Notes: generated by a model from the sequence alone, not told the origin. Numbered from the stretch's first letter, positions 1-9,143 are shown. The stretch: DNA of 64,000 nt from Lewinellaceae bacterium (GCA_020636275.1 JACJYD010000001.1:1874001-1938000), one strand, 5' to 3'. Numbers and translations: made by a program.

Positions 1-251
1 TGTTTGGCAAATCCCGTGTAGGAAAACACCAAGGTATCAGAAGGCGATACTTCGATCTCATAGTTTCCATCGAAATCCGTAACGGTACCCCTGGGGGCAT
101 TTTTTAAAGCAATGGTTACACCAATTAGCGCTTCGTTTTCATCCGAAACGACATTGCCCTTGAGCATTTTTTGCCCGTATGCCGTGAAACTTCCTGCAAA
201 AAAGAAGCACAGCAGCAAGGCAAATAATGTTTGTAAATTTTTTCGTCTCAT
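1..251 (-). CDS. SusC/RagA-type TonB-dependent receptor, N-terminal part
   Basis: The start of a large outer-membrane receptor that runs off the left edge. The visible 83 residues are a signal peptide (MRRKNLQTLFALLLCFFFAG, then cleavage near AYGQ) followed by a carboxypeptidase-D-like regulatory domain with the usual GVTIALKN and TDFDGNYEI segments. SusC-type receptors import oligosaccharides in a TonB-dependent way, generally with a SusD lipoprotein that would lie outside the window. It is downstream of four pectin-related genes on the same strand, so the substrate is probably a pectin fragment (inference from context). The barrel is not visible, so subfamily cannot be judged. Confidence 0.85.
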   Translation of the reverse strand, partial: MRRKNLQTLFALLLCFFFAGSFTAYGQKMLKGNVVSDENEALIGVTIALKNAPRGTVTDFDGNYEIEVSPSDTLVFSYTGFAK

Positions 252-411
252 GAATAAAGGTTTTATAAAAATGAGTAGGTCAAGAATTTTTTACAAAGAA
301 AATAGTGCAAAATGGGATTAGCGGGTTTTGGGGATATTCAAGATTTCACAAAAGGATAGCATGTTTCAACCTGGAAAAGGCAACCTGCATTCGATTTGCA
401 TGGATTTCAGC

Positions 412-1677
412 TTAGTTTGCCATCGTCCTGTTTTTTTCAAATTCAAGGCTCGCCATGATGAACGGCCCGATCCCTTTCGGGTCGTTGTCGCGGATGGGTT
501 CACTGATGTAATACTCAAATGATCCGTCCCGGTAGGGATCTCCACCCAGTCCGGCTACAGAGCAGCAATTAGTCAGGTGTACCTCCCCGCTCCCGTCCAC
601 TTTGATGAAGGTCTTCAAAATACCGTCGTAGCTTTCCCGGGCGATCGCCCTGTATTTTTGATCCAGATAGCCTTCGTTCACACCTTTGATCATAGCGTAA
701 GTGAACATGCAGGAGGCTGTTGATTCCAGGTAATTACCTTTTCTTTCCGGCAGATTAAGCACCTGCCACCAAGTGTGGGTTTCCGGGTCCCGGACCTTCA
801 CTACGGCTTCCAGGGTGCGGTTGAGGATCGCGATCAGTTCTTCCCGCTGTGGGTGGTCTTTCGGGAAAAAATCCAGCACCTCTACCAGGCCCATGCAATA
901 CCAGCCGTCCGCCCGGCCCCATAAGTGCCCTGAACAGCCCGTTTCCGGGTTGGACCAGCGCTGTACCCGGCTTTCGTCCCAGGCGTGGTAGAGCAAGCCG
1001 GTCCCGGGGTCCCTGGTATGTTTTTCGGCCAGGATAAACTGCCTGGCGATATGGTCGAATAGTTCGGGCCGGTCGAATTTTGCGGCATACTCGGCCTGGA
1101 AGGGCTCGCCCATGAACAGGCCGTCGAGCCACATTTGCCAGGGGTAGCGCAATTTGTGCCAATAGCCCCCATCAGTCGTCTGGGGTTGCCATTTCAACTG
1201 GTACATCAGGGTGTTCATGGCCGTTTTGAGCCGTTCCTCTTTCGTTTTTTGGTAGACGGACATCAGGTAGGGCCCCGGCGCAATATTATCGATGTTGAAC
1301 TTGTCCAGATCGTAATCCCGGATGGTGCCGTCGGCCAGGATCATGGTATCGGCATAACCGCGGGCATACTCAAAGTATACAGGGTTGTTTTTCGCATCGG
1401 CCACCTGGTTCACGGCATTCAGGACCAGGCCGATGGTGTAGGTCCACCTCGGGCTTTTCTGAAAATCGTTCATCCAGGCTTCCGGAGCACGCTTCATGAC
1501 AGACAGGGCCATGCGTTCCGACCAGGGTTTGCCTTCCGGAATATTGACCGTCATGGCCTGTATCTTCGCCGTGGTAGAGTTGGTTGCCTTTTCCGGTTTG
1601 CAATGAACAACGCCTATCAAAAAGGCCAATAAACCAAGGAGTTTTACAGGCATGGACAGGTCTGAAATAAATTTCAT
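412..1677 (-). CDS. GH105 unsaturated rhamnogalacturonyl/galacturonyl hydrolase
   Basis: A 421-residue protein resembling the YteR/YesR family, which removes unsaturated uronic acid from the non-reducing end of oligosaccharides made by pectate or rhamnogalacturonan lyases. The N-terminus is a signal peptide with a possible lipobox (GVVHC, Cys26). The (alpha/alpha)6-barrel signature MWLDGLFMGEPF carries the expected catalytic Asp (about residue 185), and the GYWHKLRYPWQ segment precedes it. Length fits the family. It lies 35 bp downstream of the DUF4861 gene, within the pectin operon. Exact substrate (rhamnogalacturonan or homogalacturonan) cannot be told from sequence. Confidence 0.85.
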   Translation of the reverse strand: MKFISDLSMPVKLLGLLAFLIGVVHCKPEKATNSTTAKIQAMTVNIPEGKPWSERMALSVMKRAPEAWMNDFQKSPRWTYTIGLVLNAVNQVADAKNNPVYFEYARGYADTMILADGTIRDYDLDKFNIDNIAPGPYLMSVYQKTKEERLKTAMNTLMYQLKWQPQTTDGGYWHKLRYPWQMWLDGLFMGEPFQAEYAAKFDRPELFDHIARQFILAEKHTRDPGTGLLYHAWDESRVQRWSNPETGCSGHLWGRADGWYCMGLVEVLDFFPKDHPQREELIAILNRTLEAVVKVRDPETHTWWQVLNLPERKGNYLESTASCMFTYAMIKGVNEGYLDQKYRAIARESYDGILKTFIKVDGSGEVHLTNCCSVAGLGGDPYRDGSFEYYISEPIRDNDPKGIGPFIMASLEFEKNRTMAN

Positions 1678-1712
1678 GCGATTCGTTTTAAGTGTATTTA
1701 TTGGGTTAATGT

Positions 1713-2954
1713 CTAAAATTTGACAGTCAGGGGCATTCCGAGTTCCATCAGCAGGCCGTCCAGATATTTTTTGAACGCTTCCTCCGTTTGGATACCGCCC
1801 GGCTCCTGTTCCCAGGCTGCCAGGAAGTAATAGGTCAGGTGCTTGTTCTCCGGCGAAAGGACCACAACATGGCTGTGGCTGTCTTCGGTAATTTCCAGCA
1901 GATCGTTTTTCGGATACAATACGGCCATGCCGAGGTGGTCGTCCGCCAGGCTCTGTTTACCCCAGGTGGCGATGTACCCCCAGGAGCCGTTCTCATGGTG
2001 GAATAAACTCGCTTTATCGTCTTTTACGATGCCGGTACACAGGTTGGGCAACGCATTGCTCAGCGACACGTCGTGGCGGGTCATCCGGCTACCTGCGGAT
2101 ATGGATAGTTGAGAGTTGACATCGGTGGAAATATCGCCGACCTTCCAGCCGTAGTAGTTGGTCCGGATCAGGCTTTCCACTGGCCCGTTCAGTACGATCC
2201 GGCACTGCAAGGAGTCGGTTGTTTCGACCCGCAGGGCAGTATCGCCCGTCCAGGTTCCCAGCGAGCCGATGCCAAGCGATTCACCTACTTTCAGGATGTC
2301 CTGCCCCCAATCGGCGGGTTCGTGGTAGGAGTCGAAACCGTCTTGCCCTACGTTTTGCAGGACCATACCGGTCGTTTTTTTACCAAAAATATCAGTGGCG
2401 TTCCGCCAGTCGAGATAGAAGCGATACCCTATGCGGTCGGATTCCCAGCCCGGCCCCTCGTAGCGGATGAACCAGGAGTGGTCGGTATGCTCGGGGGGGA
2501 CGCGAAGGTAATCCACGTTCTGGAATTCACCGCCTTCGTATTCCCGGCCGTTCCAGGCGCCATTGATCTTGTGGGAGAGTTCGGCCTGGGTGCGCTTTTC
2601 AAAGACCGGAGGTGCTTCACCTTCCGAAAGCGGCTTGATCGTGATGGTCTTTTCTTCGCCTTCGGCAAAATTGAGCACAAGTGCAAAGGCGTCCACCTGC
2701 CCGTCGCCGTCATCGTCGTTGGCCTGAAAGGGAATGTTGTTCTCACCTTCCATGAATTTCACCGCAGACCAATCGATCGATGGATAATTGGTTGCCAGAT
2801 CTTTTGCCTGAAGTAAGACCAGGGCGTCTTTGCGGGGCGCATTCAGGGAATTGCTTACCGTGAAATGAGCATCAGCGGACTGGCCGCTGTCCGCACCGCC
2901 GCAGGCGAAAAACAAGGGCAACAGGAGCCCTAGTAACAGATGGTGAGTTTTCAT
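1713..2954 (-). CDS. DUF4861 family lipoprotein of pectin utilisation locus
   Basis: A 413-residue secreted protein with a clear lipobox (LFFACGG, Cys18), so probably a surface or periplasmic lipoprotein. The body matches the DUF4861 family: a beta-rich fold with segments such as NDDDGDGQVD, RYEGPGWESDRIGYRFYLDW and HDVSLSNALPNLCTGIVK. The family is usually found beside GH105 and pectinesterase genes, and some relatives are thought to act on pectic oligosaccharides, but the activity of this protein is not established. The genes on either side are a pectinesterase upstream and a GH105 downstream. The upstream intergenic space carries three hairpin repeats. Confidence 0.8.
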   Translation of the reverse strand: MKTHHLLLGLLLPLFFACGGADSGQSADAHFTVSNSLNAPRKDALVLLQAKDLATNYPSIDWSAVKFMEGENNIPFQANDDDGDGQVDAFALVLNFAEGEEKTITIKPLSEGEAPPVFEKRTQAELSHKINGAWNGREYEGGEFQNVDYLRVPPEHTDHSWFIRYEGPGWESDRIGYRFYLDWRNATDIFGKKTTGMVLQNVGQDGFDSYHEPADWGQDILKVGESLGIGSLGTWTGDTALRVETTDSLQCRIVLNGPVESLIRTNYYGWKVGDISTDVNSQLSISAGSRMTRHDVSLSNALPNLCTGIVKDDKASLFHHENGSWGYIATWGKQSLADDHLGMAVLYPKNDLLEITEDSHSHVVVLSPENKHLTYYFLAAWEQEPGGIQTEEAFKKYLDGLLMELGMPLTVKF

Positions 2955-2972
2955 ATAAAGACTTTTTGTTTG

Positions 2973-3106
2973 CTCAGCGTCTCCCGATAGGGGACGCTGA
3001 GCCGTTTATTTTTTGTCTCCTTAGCGTCTCCCGACAGGGGACGCTGAGATGTTTATTCAACCCTCATTTTTTGTCTCCTTAGCGTCTCCCGACAGGGGAC
3101 GCTGAG
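2973..3106. repeat. Three copies of a GC-rich hairpin repeat
   Basis: Copies lie at about 2973-3001, 3021-3048 and 3079-3106. Each reads roughly AGCGTCTCCCGACAGGGG followed by ACGCTGAG and folds into a hairpin (AGCGTC pairing with GACGCT, extended to CTCAGCGTC/GACGCTGAG in the first copy). The segment TTTATTCAAYCCTCATTT also recurs (3052-3069 and 3111-3128), so the duplication includes the end of the pectinesterase gene. The repeats sit in the operon between pectinesterase and DUF4861, where they could stabilise or punctuate the mRNA. Confidence 0.8.
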
Positions 3107-3110
3107 CCGT

Positions 3111-4070
3111 TTATTCAATCCTCATTTCCGGCAACAAGAAGGGTTTTAAAACGACCTCCTTGCGATATTTTTTAGCCTCCTTTTTCGAAAGTTGATGGCT
3201 CCATTCCACTCGTCCGGGGGTGGCGGATCCCGGGCCCGAATTGCCGTATTCCGCGTAAAAGGCCGATTGTTCCTTTTCTTTCGAATCCCAGTTATGCCAA
3301 CCCTCCGGCCGGATGTGACTTCCCAATTCGCATTCGATAAAAACCGTCTTCGCAAAACTGCGCCAGGGACGGCCTAGATAGACCGAGCCGACGCCATCAG
3401 CTGCCGTCAAGCGGCAGTGGAGAAAGACAAACCCGAAGCTGCGCCCCTCCGGCGTACTGGCCGCGGTGATGTACGAGTCGCTTTTGCTGTAAATGGTGCA
3501 GTCCTCGAAAAGGGCTGTGGCGCCGCCGAAGATAAAATCGGTCGTGCCCTCGATGTAGCAGTTCTTGTAGTATTGCCGGGCATTGGCCCCGTCGGCATAG
3601 AGCGTATCCTGATTGCCTAACATCCGGCAGTTGATAAAGACACAGCGGTCGGCTTCCACCGATACGGCCAGCGCCTGGCCGACGGGTCCCGCAGCGTTTT
3701 CGATCGTCAGGTTTTCCGCCCGGAAATCATCGCCTTGAACGAGCAGGGTAGCCGTGTGGAAGGTGCTGTTCCGGCCTCGATCCATCCGGTCGAAATAATC
3801 CGCCCAACGGATGATAGTATTTTCCGCACTTTCCCCTTTCAGGGTGATGTGGTTGTTCCAGGCGTGTACCTTTACTTTTTCTTCGTAGACCCCTTTTTTT
3901 ATAAAAATGGTGATCCGCACGTCCGGGAATCCCTTTGCGTCGTCGATGGCATCCTGGATGCTGGTGAAATCCCCGCTACCGTCCTTCGCTACGAACAGCT
4001 CGGTCTTGTACTGCTGTCCCTGGGCAGCGTTGAGGGTAAGGAGGAATGCTATGTAAAGGAGTACCTTCAT
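3111..4070 (-). CDS. Pectinesterase (CE8)
   Basis: A 319-residue secreted pectin methylesterase that removes methyl esters from homogalacturonan so that lyases and hydrolases can cut it. The signal peptide ends near NAAQGQQ. The beta-helix opens with VAKDGSGDFTSIQDAI. The conserved active-site segments are present: GQA near residue 131, GNQDTLYADG (about 152-161), GTTDFIFG with the catalytic Asp near 178, and YLGRPWR (about 231-237) with its Arg and Trp. The ATG overlaps the stop of the upstream GH43 gene by 4 bp (ATGA), implying translational coupling. Confidence 0.93.
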   Translation of the reverse strand: MKVLLYIAFLLTLNAAQGQQYKTELFVAKDGSGDFTSIQDAIDDAKGFPDVRITIFIKKGVYEEKVKVHAWNNHITLKGESAENTIIRWADYFDRMDRGRNSTFHTATLLVQGDDFRAENLTIENAAGPVGQALAVSVEADRCVFINCRMLGNQDTLYADGANARQYYKNCYIEGTTDFIFGGATALFEDCTIYSKSDSYITAASTPEGRSFGFVFLHCRLTAADGVGSVYLGRPWRSFAKTVFIECELGSHIRPEGWHNWDSKEKEQSAFYAEYGNSGPGSATPGRVEWSHQLSKKEAKKYRKEVVLKPFLLPEMRIE

Positions 4071-5662
4071 TTTTCAATTCTGAACCAGTCGTAATCGGCA
4101 TAACCGCCGTCGTTCATATGTTCGTTGCGCATGCAGAAAATGCCCACCTTCGCCCCGATCCACTTGCCTTCCCTGGCCTGGAAAGATTCGCCGACCGGGA
4201 TGAATTTCTCTCCGTTCGTACTGTAGGCGAACCGGCAAATGCCACCTTTGGCCACGTGAACCCGGAGCTGGACCTCACTCTGGGCCAGGGGAATCTCTTG
4301 TACGGTTCTTTCCGGCTTTCCCTGATCGGCATTTTGGCAGATAACCTGTTTCAGGAAGAGTTGCCCGTCTTTTTGTTCCAAAGCGATAAAACCATAATCC
4401 AGTCCCATCACGATCAGGCCCGTTTGTTCGCCGTCGAAATGGGGATAAAAGGTCAATTTGGTGGTGGCAGAAAATTCCTCCGCGGGCATTTTTTGCAGAA
4501 GGAGGTTCGGCGCCTCCCAGAGGTTATGGATGTTTTTTAAAATGACCGGATTCATGCGCAGGAAGCCCTGGGAGGTGGGAAAGGCCCATTCGGGCTTTGG
4601 ATTGGCCTGCCATTGCCATTGCAAGCCGAGCCGGGGCAGGTTAAATTCATCGGAGGTCTGCGGAACCTGGTTGGGCCAGGTTTTCCCTACATTCGGCTTT
4701 TTCCAGGTCGCTACCGGTTCGCCGATGCCGTCGTTATTCGTGTCCTTTCCGATCATCAACCAGTCGTCTTCCCATCGGGCCGGTTGCAGGTGGACGATGC
4801 GGCCGTAAGGTTGTTTTTCCTGGAAATGGACAAACCAGTCTTCCCCGTTTTCCAGTTCCACCCAGGCGCCCTGATGGGGCCCGTTTATATCGCTATTCCC
4901 CTGATTGAGAACGATCTTGTCTTCGTAGGGACCCCAGATGTTTTTGGAGCGCAGCACGGTTTGCCATCCCGTCGACACGCCTCCGGCGGGAGCGAGGATG
5001 TAGTAATAGCCATTGCGTTTATGCATTTTGGTGCCTTCGATCGTGGAATGTCGTTCGTGCCCGTCGAAGACCAGCACGCCATCGTTCAGCAGGCGGGAGC
5101 AGTCGGGGGCCATTTCGTGCAAAACCACGATGCTTTTTATGCCGGCGCGGCTGCCGGCGAAGGCGTGGACGAGGTAGGCCCGGCCATCGTCATCCCAGAA
5201 AGGACAAGGATCGATCCAACCTTTGGCTTCTCGTACGAGGTGTGGCGCCTCCCAGGGTCCGGCGGGGTCCCGGGTTTTGCACATGTAAATACCAAAATCC
5301 GGATCGCCGTAGAAGATATAGAACCAGCCGTCGTGGAAACGGATGGAAGGCGCCCAGACGCCGTTTCCGTGTTGGGGTTGGGCAAAAATGTCCGTTGGAG
5401 GCTGCTGAGTGAACACGTGGTTGATGATCTCCCAGTTCACCAGGTCCTTGCTATGCAGGATGGGAAGCGCGGGCGCGCAGTTGAAACTGGAGGCCGTCAT
5501 AAAGAAGTCCTCGCCGACCCGCACCACATCGGGGTCGGAATAGTCGGCGTGAATGATGGGGTTGCGGTAGGTGCCGTCCCCCAAATCCGCTTGCCATACC
5601 TGGGCTCGTAGGCTTGTCGTGGTCAATAACAGGACCAGGATATAATACGGTGTTCTCTTCAT
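4067..5662 (-). CDS. GH43 family glycoside hydrolase
   Basis: A secreted hydrolase of about 531 residues, probably an arabinofuranosidase, xylosidase or related exo-acting enzyme on pectin side chains. I start at MKRTPYYILVLLL because this gives a clean signal peptide; an in-frame ATG 20 codons upstream would bury it. The five-bladed propeller carries the three GH43 acids: the base in HADYSDPDVVRVG, the pKa modulator in WIDPCPFWDDDG, and the acid in IEGTKMHKRNGYYY. A C-terminal concanavalin-like sandwich follows (from about residue 340). This is the first gene of the pectin operon and overlaps the pectinesterase by ATGA. Substrate specificity is not resolved. Confidence 0.88.
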   Translation of the reverse strand: MKRTPYYILVLLLTTTSLRAQVWQADLGDGTYRNPIIHADYSDPDVVRVGEDFFMTASSFNCAPALPILHSKDLVNWEIINHVFTQQPPTDIFAQPQHGNGVWAPSIRFHDGWFYIFYGDPDFGIYMCKTRDPAGPWEAPHLVREAKGWIDPCPFWDDDGRAYLVHAFAGSRAGIKSIVVLHEMAPDCSRLLNDGVLVFDGHERHSTIEGTKMHKRNGYYYILAPAGGVSTGWQTVLRSKNIWGPYEDKIVLNQGNSDINGPHQGAWVELENGEDWFVHFQEKQPYGRIVHLQPARWEDDWLMIGKDTNNDGIGEPVATWKKPNVGKTWPNQVPQTSDEFNLPRLGLQWQWQANPKPEWAFPTSQGFLRMNPVILKNIHNLWEAPNLLLQKMPAEEFSATTKLTFYPHFDGEQTGLIVMGLDYGFIALEQKDGQLFLKQVICQNADQGKPERTVQEIPLAQSEVQLRVHVAKGGICRFAYSTNGEKFIPVGESFQAREGKWIGAKVGIFCMRNEHMNDGGYADYDWFRIEK

Positions 5663-5763
5663 GTGTGCCCGTTTCGGAAATTTTGATAAATGTAACAGGC
5701 AGGAAATGAAGGGAGGCTTCAAAAATTACCAATCCAGTAGCTATTTTTCACATGGGGTTATTT

Positions 5764-5800
5764 TATAAAGACCATGCGACTTGGTCACATGGTCTTTATA
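5764..5800. promoter_or_regulatory. Inverted repeat in divergent intergenic region
   Basis: A perfect 13-bp inverted repeat, TATAAAGACCATG (5764-5776) and CATGGTCTTTATA (5788-5800), with an 11-bp centre, lies between the leftward pectin operon and the rightward DUF1761 gene. It could be an operator for the divergent promoters or an mRNA hairpin. No regulator gene is adjacent. Function is inferred from position only. Confidence 0.4.
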
Positions 5801-5891
5801 ATTTCATCGGATTGTAATACTCAAACCGAAGTAGTCATCTTCGGTATTAATTCTGTATTTTACACTATTTCTTACCCAAATCGCAAACAAA

Positions 5892-6329
5892 ATGGAAAAC
5901 CTCAATATTCTCTCCATGATCATCGCGACCTTGCTTCCTATGATCATTGGATTTCTCTACTATGGAAAATTCCTCTTCGGAAAGGCATGGATGGCCTCGA
6001 TCGGCATGACGGAGGAACAACAGAAAAAAGGCAATATGCCGGTTATATTCGGCGGGATGCTGGTCATGTCCCTGGTCATTTCGTTCTACCTGTTGACGAT
6101 CTGCAACGCTCCCGGACAGGAAGGCCAGTTCGATACTTTCAAACACGGGGCCTACCACGGGGCGGTGTCTAGCCTCTTCCTGATAATGCCCGCTATGGTC
6201 ACGACAGGTCTTTTTGAGCAAAGAACCTGGAAAAATATGCTAATCAATGGATTGTATTGGCTCGTCACCCTCGTCCTGATGGGGGGTATTCTGGATGCGA
6301 TGAACCATTTTCCGAATGTAGCGAAATAG
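5892..6329 (+). CDS. DUF1761 family membrane protein
   Basis: A 145-residue integral membrane protein with four predicted helices (about residues 6-26, 47-70, 93-110 and 117-138). The layout and the early LYYGKFLFGKAWM segment fit DUF1761, a family without a known biochemical role. No signal peptide is visible. It is a single-gene unit: it is divergent from the pectin operon and followed at once by a strong hairpin terminator. Confidence 0.75.
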   Translation: MENLNILSMIIATLLPMIIGFLYYGKFLFGKAWMASIGMTEEQQKKGNMPVIFGGMLVMSLVISFYLLTICNAPGQEGQFDTFKHGAYHGAVSSLFLIMPAMVTTGLFEQRTWKNMLINGLYWLVTLVLMGGILDAMNHFPNVAK

Positions 6330-6338
6330 GAAAATTTG

Positions 6339-6367
6339 GAAATCCCCCGTCTTTGGCGGGGGATTTC
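6339..6367. terminator. Hairpin terminator between convergent genes
   Basis: GAAATCCCCCG and CGGGGGATTTC flank a short loop, followed by a T run (6377-6383) on the plus strand. The hairpin lies between the ends of the convergent DUF1761 and 6383-6976 genes and may serve both. Confidence 0.75.
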
Positions 6368-6382
6368 GATCTAGCATTTTTT

Positions 6383-6976
6383 TCAAATCTCCGGCCCCGG
6401 CTTCTGCCCCGTGATCATTTCCAGGATCATGAAAAGGAATTCGTTTTCCTCAATTCCGCTTTTCTCGACCGCTTTCTTAAAGGCGAGTCCACCTCCAGCC
6501 AGGACGGAGGTCAGGTCGATCTTCCACGTACCGTCTTCTTTGTAAAAATGGTAGAAAATGGGCGTCCACCTTCCCCTGGAAAGCGCGCGTGCCCTGGCAA
6601 AATCTCCCACGATCTTGATGCGTCCGAGCGAATTGTTGGGAATGCTGTTCTTTCCCGCCATGCCCTTGTCCACGGCGTAGATAAAAAGGGAGCGCCCGTC
6701 GAAGGATAAGATCTCCTCCCTGCTTGCCCGGTGCCGGATGAGGAGGACCATCATTTTGTCCAAAAACCCCATGGATTCAACGGTAGCCCGGTCGGCGTGG
6801 ATGACTTTCTGAAGTGCTTCTGAATAGTACTTCAGCGTGCGGCTGTCGATATACTCCGCGGCCACCTCTCCCTCGTCCTGAAGGAGAGCGGCGTTGTATT
6901 GTTCGAAAAGGTTCCGGATCTTTTCCTTCTCCGCTCTTTGCGGGTCCTGGAAAACGGCGGAGGATAGCCATTTCAT
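6383..6976 (-). CDS. Hypothetical protein, possible NTF2-like fold
   Basis: A 197-residue protein without signal peptide or membrane segment. The pattern IRNLFEQYNAALLQDEGEVAAEYID, an amphipathic helix followed by beta strands and a late GTWKIDLTSVL strand, resembles small NTF2-like (SnoaL) proteins, in which a cone-shaped barrel binds a ligand or partner. I do not recognise a closer family and no catalytic residue can be assigned. It faces DUF1761 convergently and is not obviously in an operon. Identification of the fold is tentative. Confidence 0.6.
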   Translation of the reverse strand: MKWLSSAVFQDPQRAEKEKIRNLFEQYNAALLQDEGEVAAEYIDSRTLKYYSEALQKVIHADRATVESMGFLDKMMVLLIRHRASREEILSFDGRSLFIYAVDKGMAGKNSIPNNSLGRIKIVGDFARARALSRGRWTPIFYHFYKEDGTWKIDLTSVLAGGGLAFKKAVEKSGIEENEFLFMILEMITGQKPGPEI

Positions 6977-7043
6977 AAGAGTAGGGTTTTAGGTGTTCGG
7001 TAGAAAGAACGGAAAAGTTATTTCGGGAGTTCCCGCTTTTGAG

Positions 7044-7086
7044 AAAAAAAAGAGCCCTGCAAACAACTGCTGCAGGGCTCTTTTTT
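7044..7086 (-). terminator. Hairpin terminator after lipoprotein gene
   Basis: AGAGCCCTGCA and TGCAGGGCTCT pair across a 9-bp loop, with an A run on the left and a T run on the right. It lies just past the stop of the leftward 7099-7932 gene and looks bidirectional. Confidence 0.8.
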
Positions 7087-7098
7087 ATCCAAATTTCT

Positions 7099-7932
7099 TT
7101 AGCACTGGGTATCCTGTAAATTGGTATCCCAGCAGTGCCACAGATCGTCGCCGAATTTTTCCATATCCTTCACGCGACCGTGGTGGTCGAGGCTGTTCCA
7201 GTTGATCTCGAGGAGATTGTCGAGCTCGATCTTGAACACGTCGTAAGCGCGGTCGAACTCACCGCCGTTGTAAGCGCCTTCGCGGTATTCGATGTAGCCG
7301 CCGTTGCCTACGTTGCCGGGGATGATGTTGGTGTAGCGGATCGAGGCGACACCGCTGCCGTTATCGGCCTGGTAGTCGGCCTGGATGAAGGGCGCGGGGT
7401 TGAGGGCGTTGTAGTTCAGGGTCCAGTGTGCGTACGACTGATCCCAGGCTACGATGCCGGTGTACCAGTTCACGTCCTGGAAGCCGCCGTCTTTACTGAC
7501 GTACATATCCCACTTCACTTCGTCGGAAGCCAACAGCTCGCCATACAGTTTTGCATGGTAGGTCCCGCTATTGTCGCTGACGCTGTATTCCCACAGCCAC
7601 ACGCCGAATCCTTGGTATACGGCCTGGTGGTTGAACGATTCGTAGAAGGCCAGCACGGGCACGGCCAGGTTAGCGGTCAGGATGGTGTTCCAGACCAGGA
7701 TATTAGCGGCCGAGTGGCCCCAGTTGGTGATGGTCCGCTGCTCGGGGTCGTTGTTGGCAAATTCTTCGAAGTTCTTGTCCATCGGCATGACAAAGGTCTT
7801 CGGTTGGGGTAATTGGGGCGCCGCTTTCCCGGCATACGGGTCATTGGGATCAATCAGGGAATCTTTCTGGCAGGAGGGCAACAGAATGGTAACGGCAAAT
7901 GCGAGGGTTAAAACAAAACTCAGCTTTTTCAT
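7099..7932 (-). CDS. Hypothetical lipoprotein
   Basis: A 277-residue protein with a signal peptide and lipobox (LLPSCQKD, Cys21), so an outer-membrane or surface lipoprotein. The mature part is rich in Trp and Tyr. It contains a hydrophobic stretch near residues 78-100 (AANILVWNTILTANLAVPVL), then beta-rich sequence. No domain or catalytic motif was recognised. It stands alone: a terminator follows it, and a dispersed hairpin repeat lies upstream. Function unknown. Confidence 0.65.
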   Translation of the reverse strand: MKKLSFVLTLAFAVTILLPSCQKDSLIDPNDPYAGKAAPQLPQPKTFVMPMDKNFEEFANNDPEQRTITNWGHSAANILVWNTILTANLAVPVLAFYESFNHQAVYQGFGVWLWEYSVSDNSGTYHAKLYGELLASDEVKWDMYVSKDGGFQDVNWYTGIVAWDQSYAHWTLNYNALNPAPFIQADYQADNGSGVASIRYTNIIPGNVGNGGYIEYREGAYNGGEFDRAYDVFKIELDNLLEINWNSLDHHGRVKDMEKFGDDLWHCWDTNLQDTQC

Positions 7933-8074
7933 TGCTTCTATCTTTTTTGGTGAAAAATGGTTCTCGGAGCGTTCCGATTTCGTCTTTAATACACCGGGAA
8001 AGAGGGATACCCTTAGTGGGGACGAAAAAAAAATTCCTAAAGCATCCCGAATTTTGAAAAGCTCAAGAATAAAT

Positions 8075-8174
8075 GAACCGCAAAGACGCTAAGGACGCAA
8101 AGACGCCATGTCATTAATAATGAGCCAATTGGTAAGGCCCGGTGTCTTAGCGTCCTTAGCGTCTTTGCGGTTAA
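8075..8174. repeat. Dispersed ~100-bp inverted-repeat element, copy 1
   Basis: The left arm GAACCGCAAAGACGCTAAGG pairs with the right arm ending GTCCTTAGCGTCTTTGCGGTT across a loop of about 40 bp. Four related copies occur at about 12064, 13237, 24965 and 50364. The left flank (AATTTTGAAAA, then AAATGAACCGC) is shared with the 24965 copy, so the element may extend about 35 bp further left. Confidence 0.85.
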
Positions 8175-8217
8175 AAAAAACAGCAAAAAAACCAAAGATT
8201 CAGGATTTGTGCGAGTT

Positions 8218-9102
8218 TCAATAAACAAAAACCGTATCCCGTAACACCGCACTTACCCCAAAGAACCCATGCCCCCCATTGCTGATATTGGTCGGCAGAC
8301 TGCTGCTGGCCTCGTCGAAGACCCCGCCCTGCCATTCGGTTTCCATGACCAGGGCGCGGCAGAAGGCGGCAAATTCGGGATCGAGGCTGAATTTGGAAAT
8401 GGTCACGACACTACCCTTCGGGAAATAGACGGTTTCTTTGGGCGGCCGAAACAGCTCGCTGACGTCGATCGTGTTGAAGGTGTAATAATAGACCCGGGCC
8501 CGCGCCGAGTCGGACCCCACCAGATGCCTCCAGTCGATGTCGACCTCGTACATGGCCTGCTCGTGGGGCGAGAATAACGACGGCTCCGACCCGATGGTCC
8601 GCAGGCTGTCGGTGTTTCCGACGGGCAAAAAGGTCAGGGGCTGAAAGGGAACGACTTGTACCATGCTGTTTTGGGCCTCGTAGGTTTGCCCTTCCCATTG
8701 GATCTGCAGGGTGTACGGGGTGAACAGTTGCGCCGCAAATGCTTCGGTGCTGATATACACGCCCGGAAGGCTGCTTGATTCGGTAAAGGTGTATGTCTCA
8801 CCCGCCCCGCTCACCTGCACACTTGCCCCGACGACGGGCGAGGGATCCCCGTTTAGATCGTCATATGTCCTCGATAGCCTTATTTCCTGGCGGCGAACTT
8901 CGTTGGTGATGATTGCCTCCACCGCCAGTTCTCCGTTCTCCCCCGGATGAAAGGTCCAATCGACCGGGGCTTCGCAGCCGGAGAAAAGGGAGAGAAGTGA
9001 AATACCCAAAAAGGCCTGAAGTAGCCGCCGGGGTATTACACAGAATTGGTGATGCCCACGCTCTTGTCCCCAATCGGCGGTAATCTTGTAGGGGGAGCGC
9101 AT
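8218..9102 (-). CDS. DUF4249 family lipoprotein
   Basis: A lipoprotein of about 294 residues with lipobox LFSGCEAP. DUF4249 proteins are typically encoded next to STN/TonB receptors of the kind found immediately upstream here, and are presumed surface partners of the receptor. Segments such as LAVEAIITNEVRRQEIRLSRTYD and the Ig-like GASVQVSGAGETYTFTE fit the family. I start at 9102 (MRSPYKITADWG) because it is the nearest ATG giving the signal peptide; the resulting n-region is long, so the start is uncertain. Further upstream in-frame sequence is repeat DNA, not coding. Confidence 0.75.
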   Translation of the reverse strand: MRSPYKITADWGQERGHHQFCVIPRRLLQAFLGISLLSLFSGCEAPVDWTFHPGENGELAVEAIITNEVRRQEIRLSRTYDDLNGDPSPVVGASVQVSGAGETYTFTESSSLPGVYISTEAFAAQLFTPYTLQIQWEGQTYEAQNSMVQVVPFQPLTFLPVGNTDSLRTIGSEPSLFSPHEQAMYEVDIDWRHLVGSDSARARVYYYTFNTIDVSELFRPPKETVYFPKGSVVTISKFSLDPEFAAFCRALVMETEWQGGVFDEASSSLPTNISNGGHGFFGVSAVLRDTVFVY

Positions 9103-9143
9103 TGCCCGGAAAAATATGTACTGTCCAAAGATTTTGCACAATT

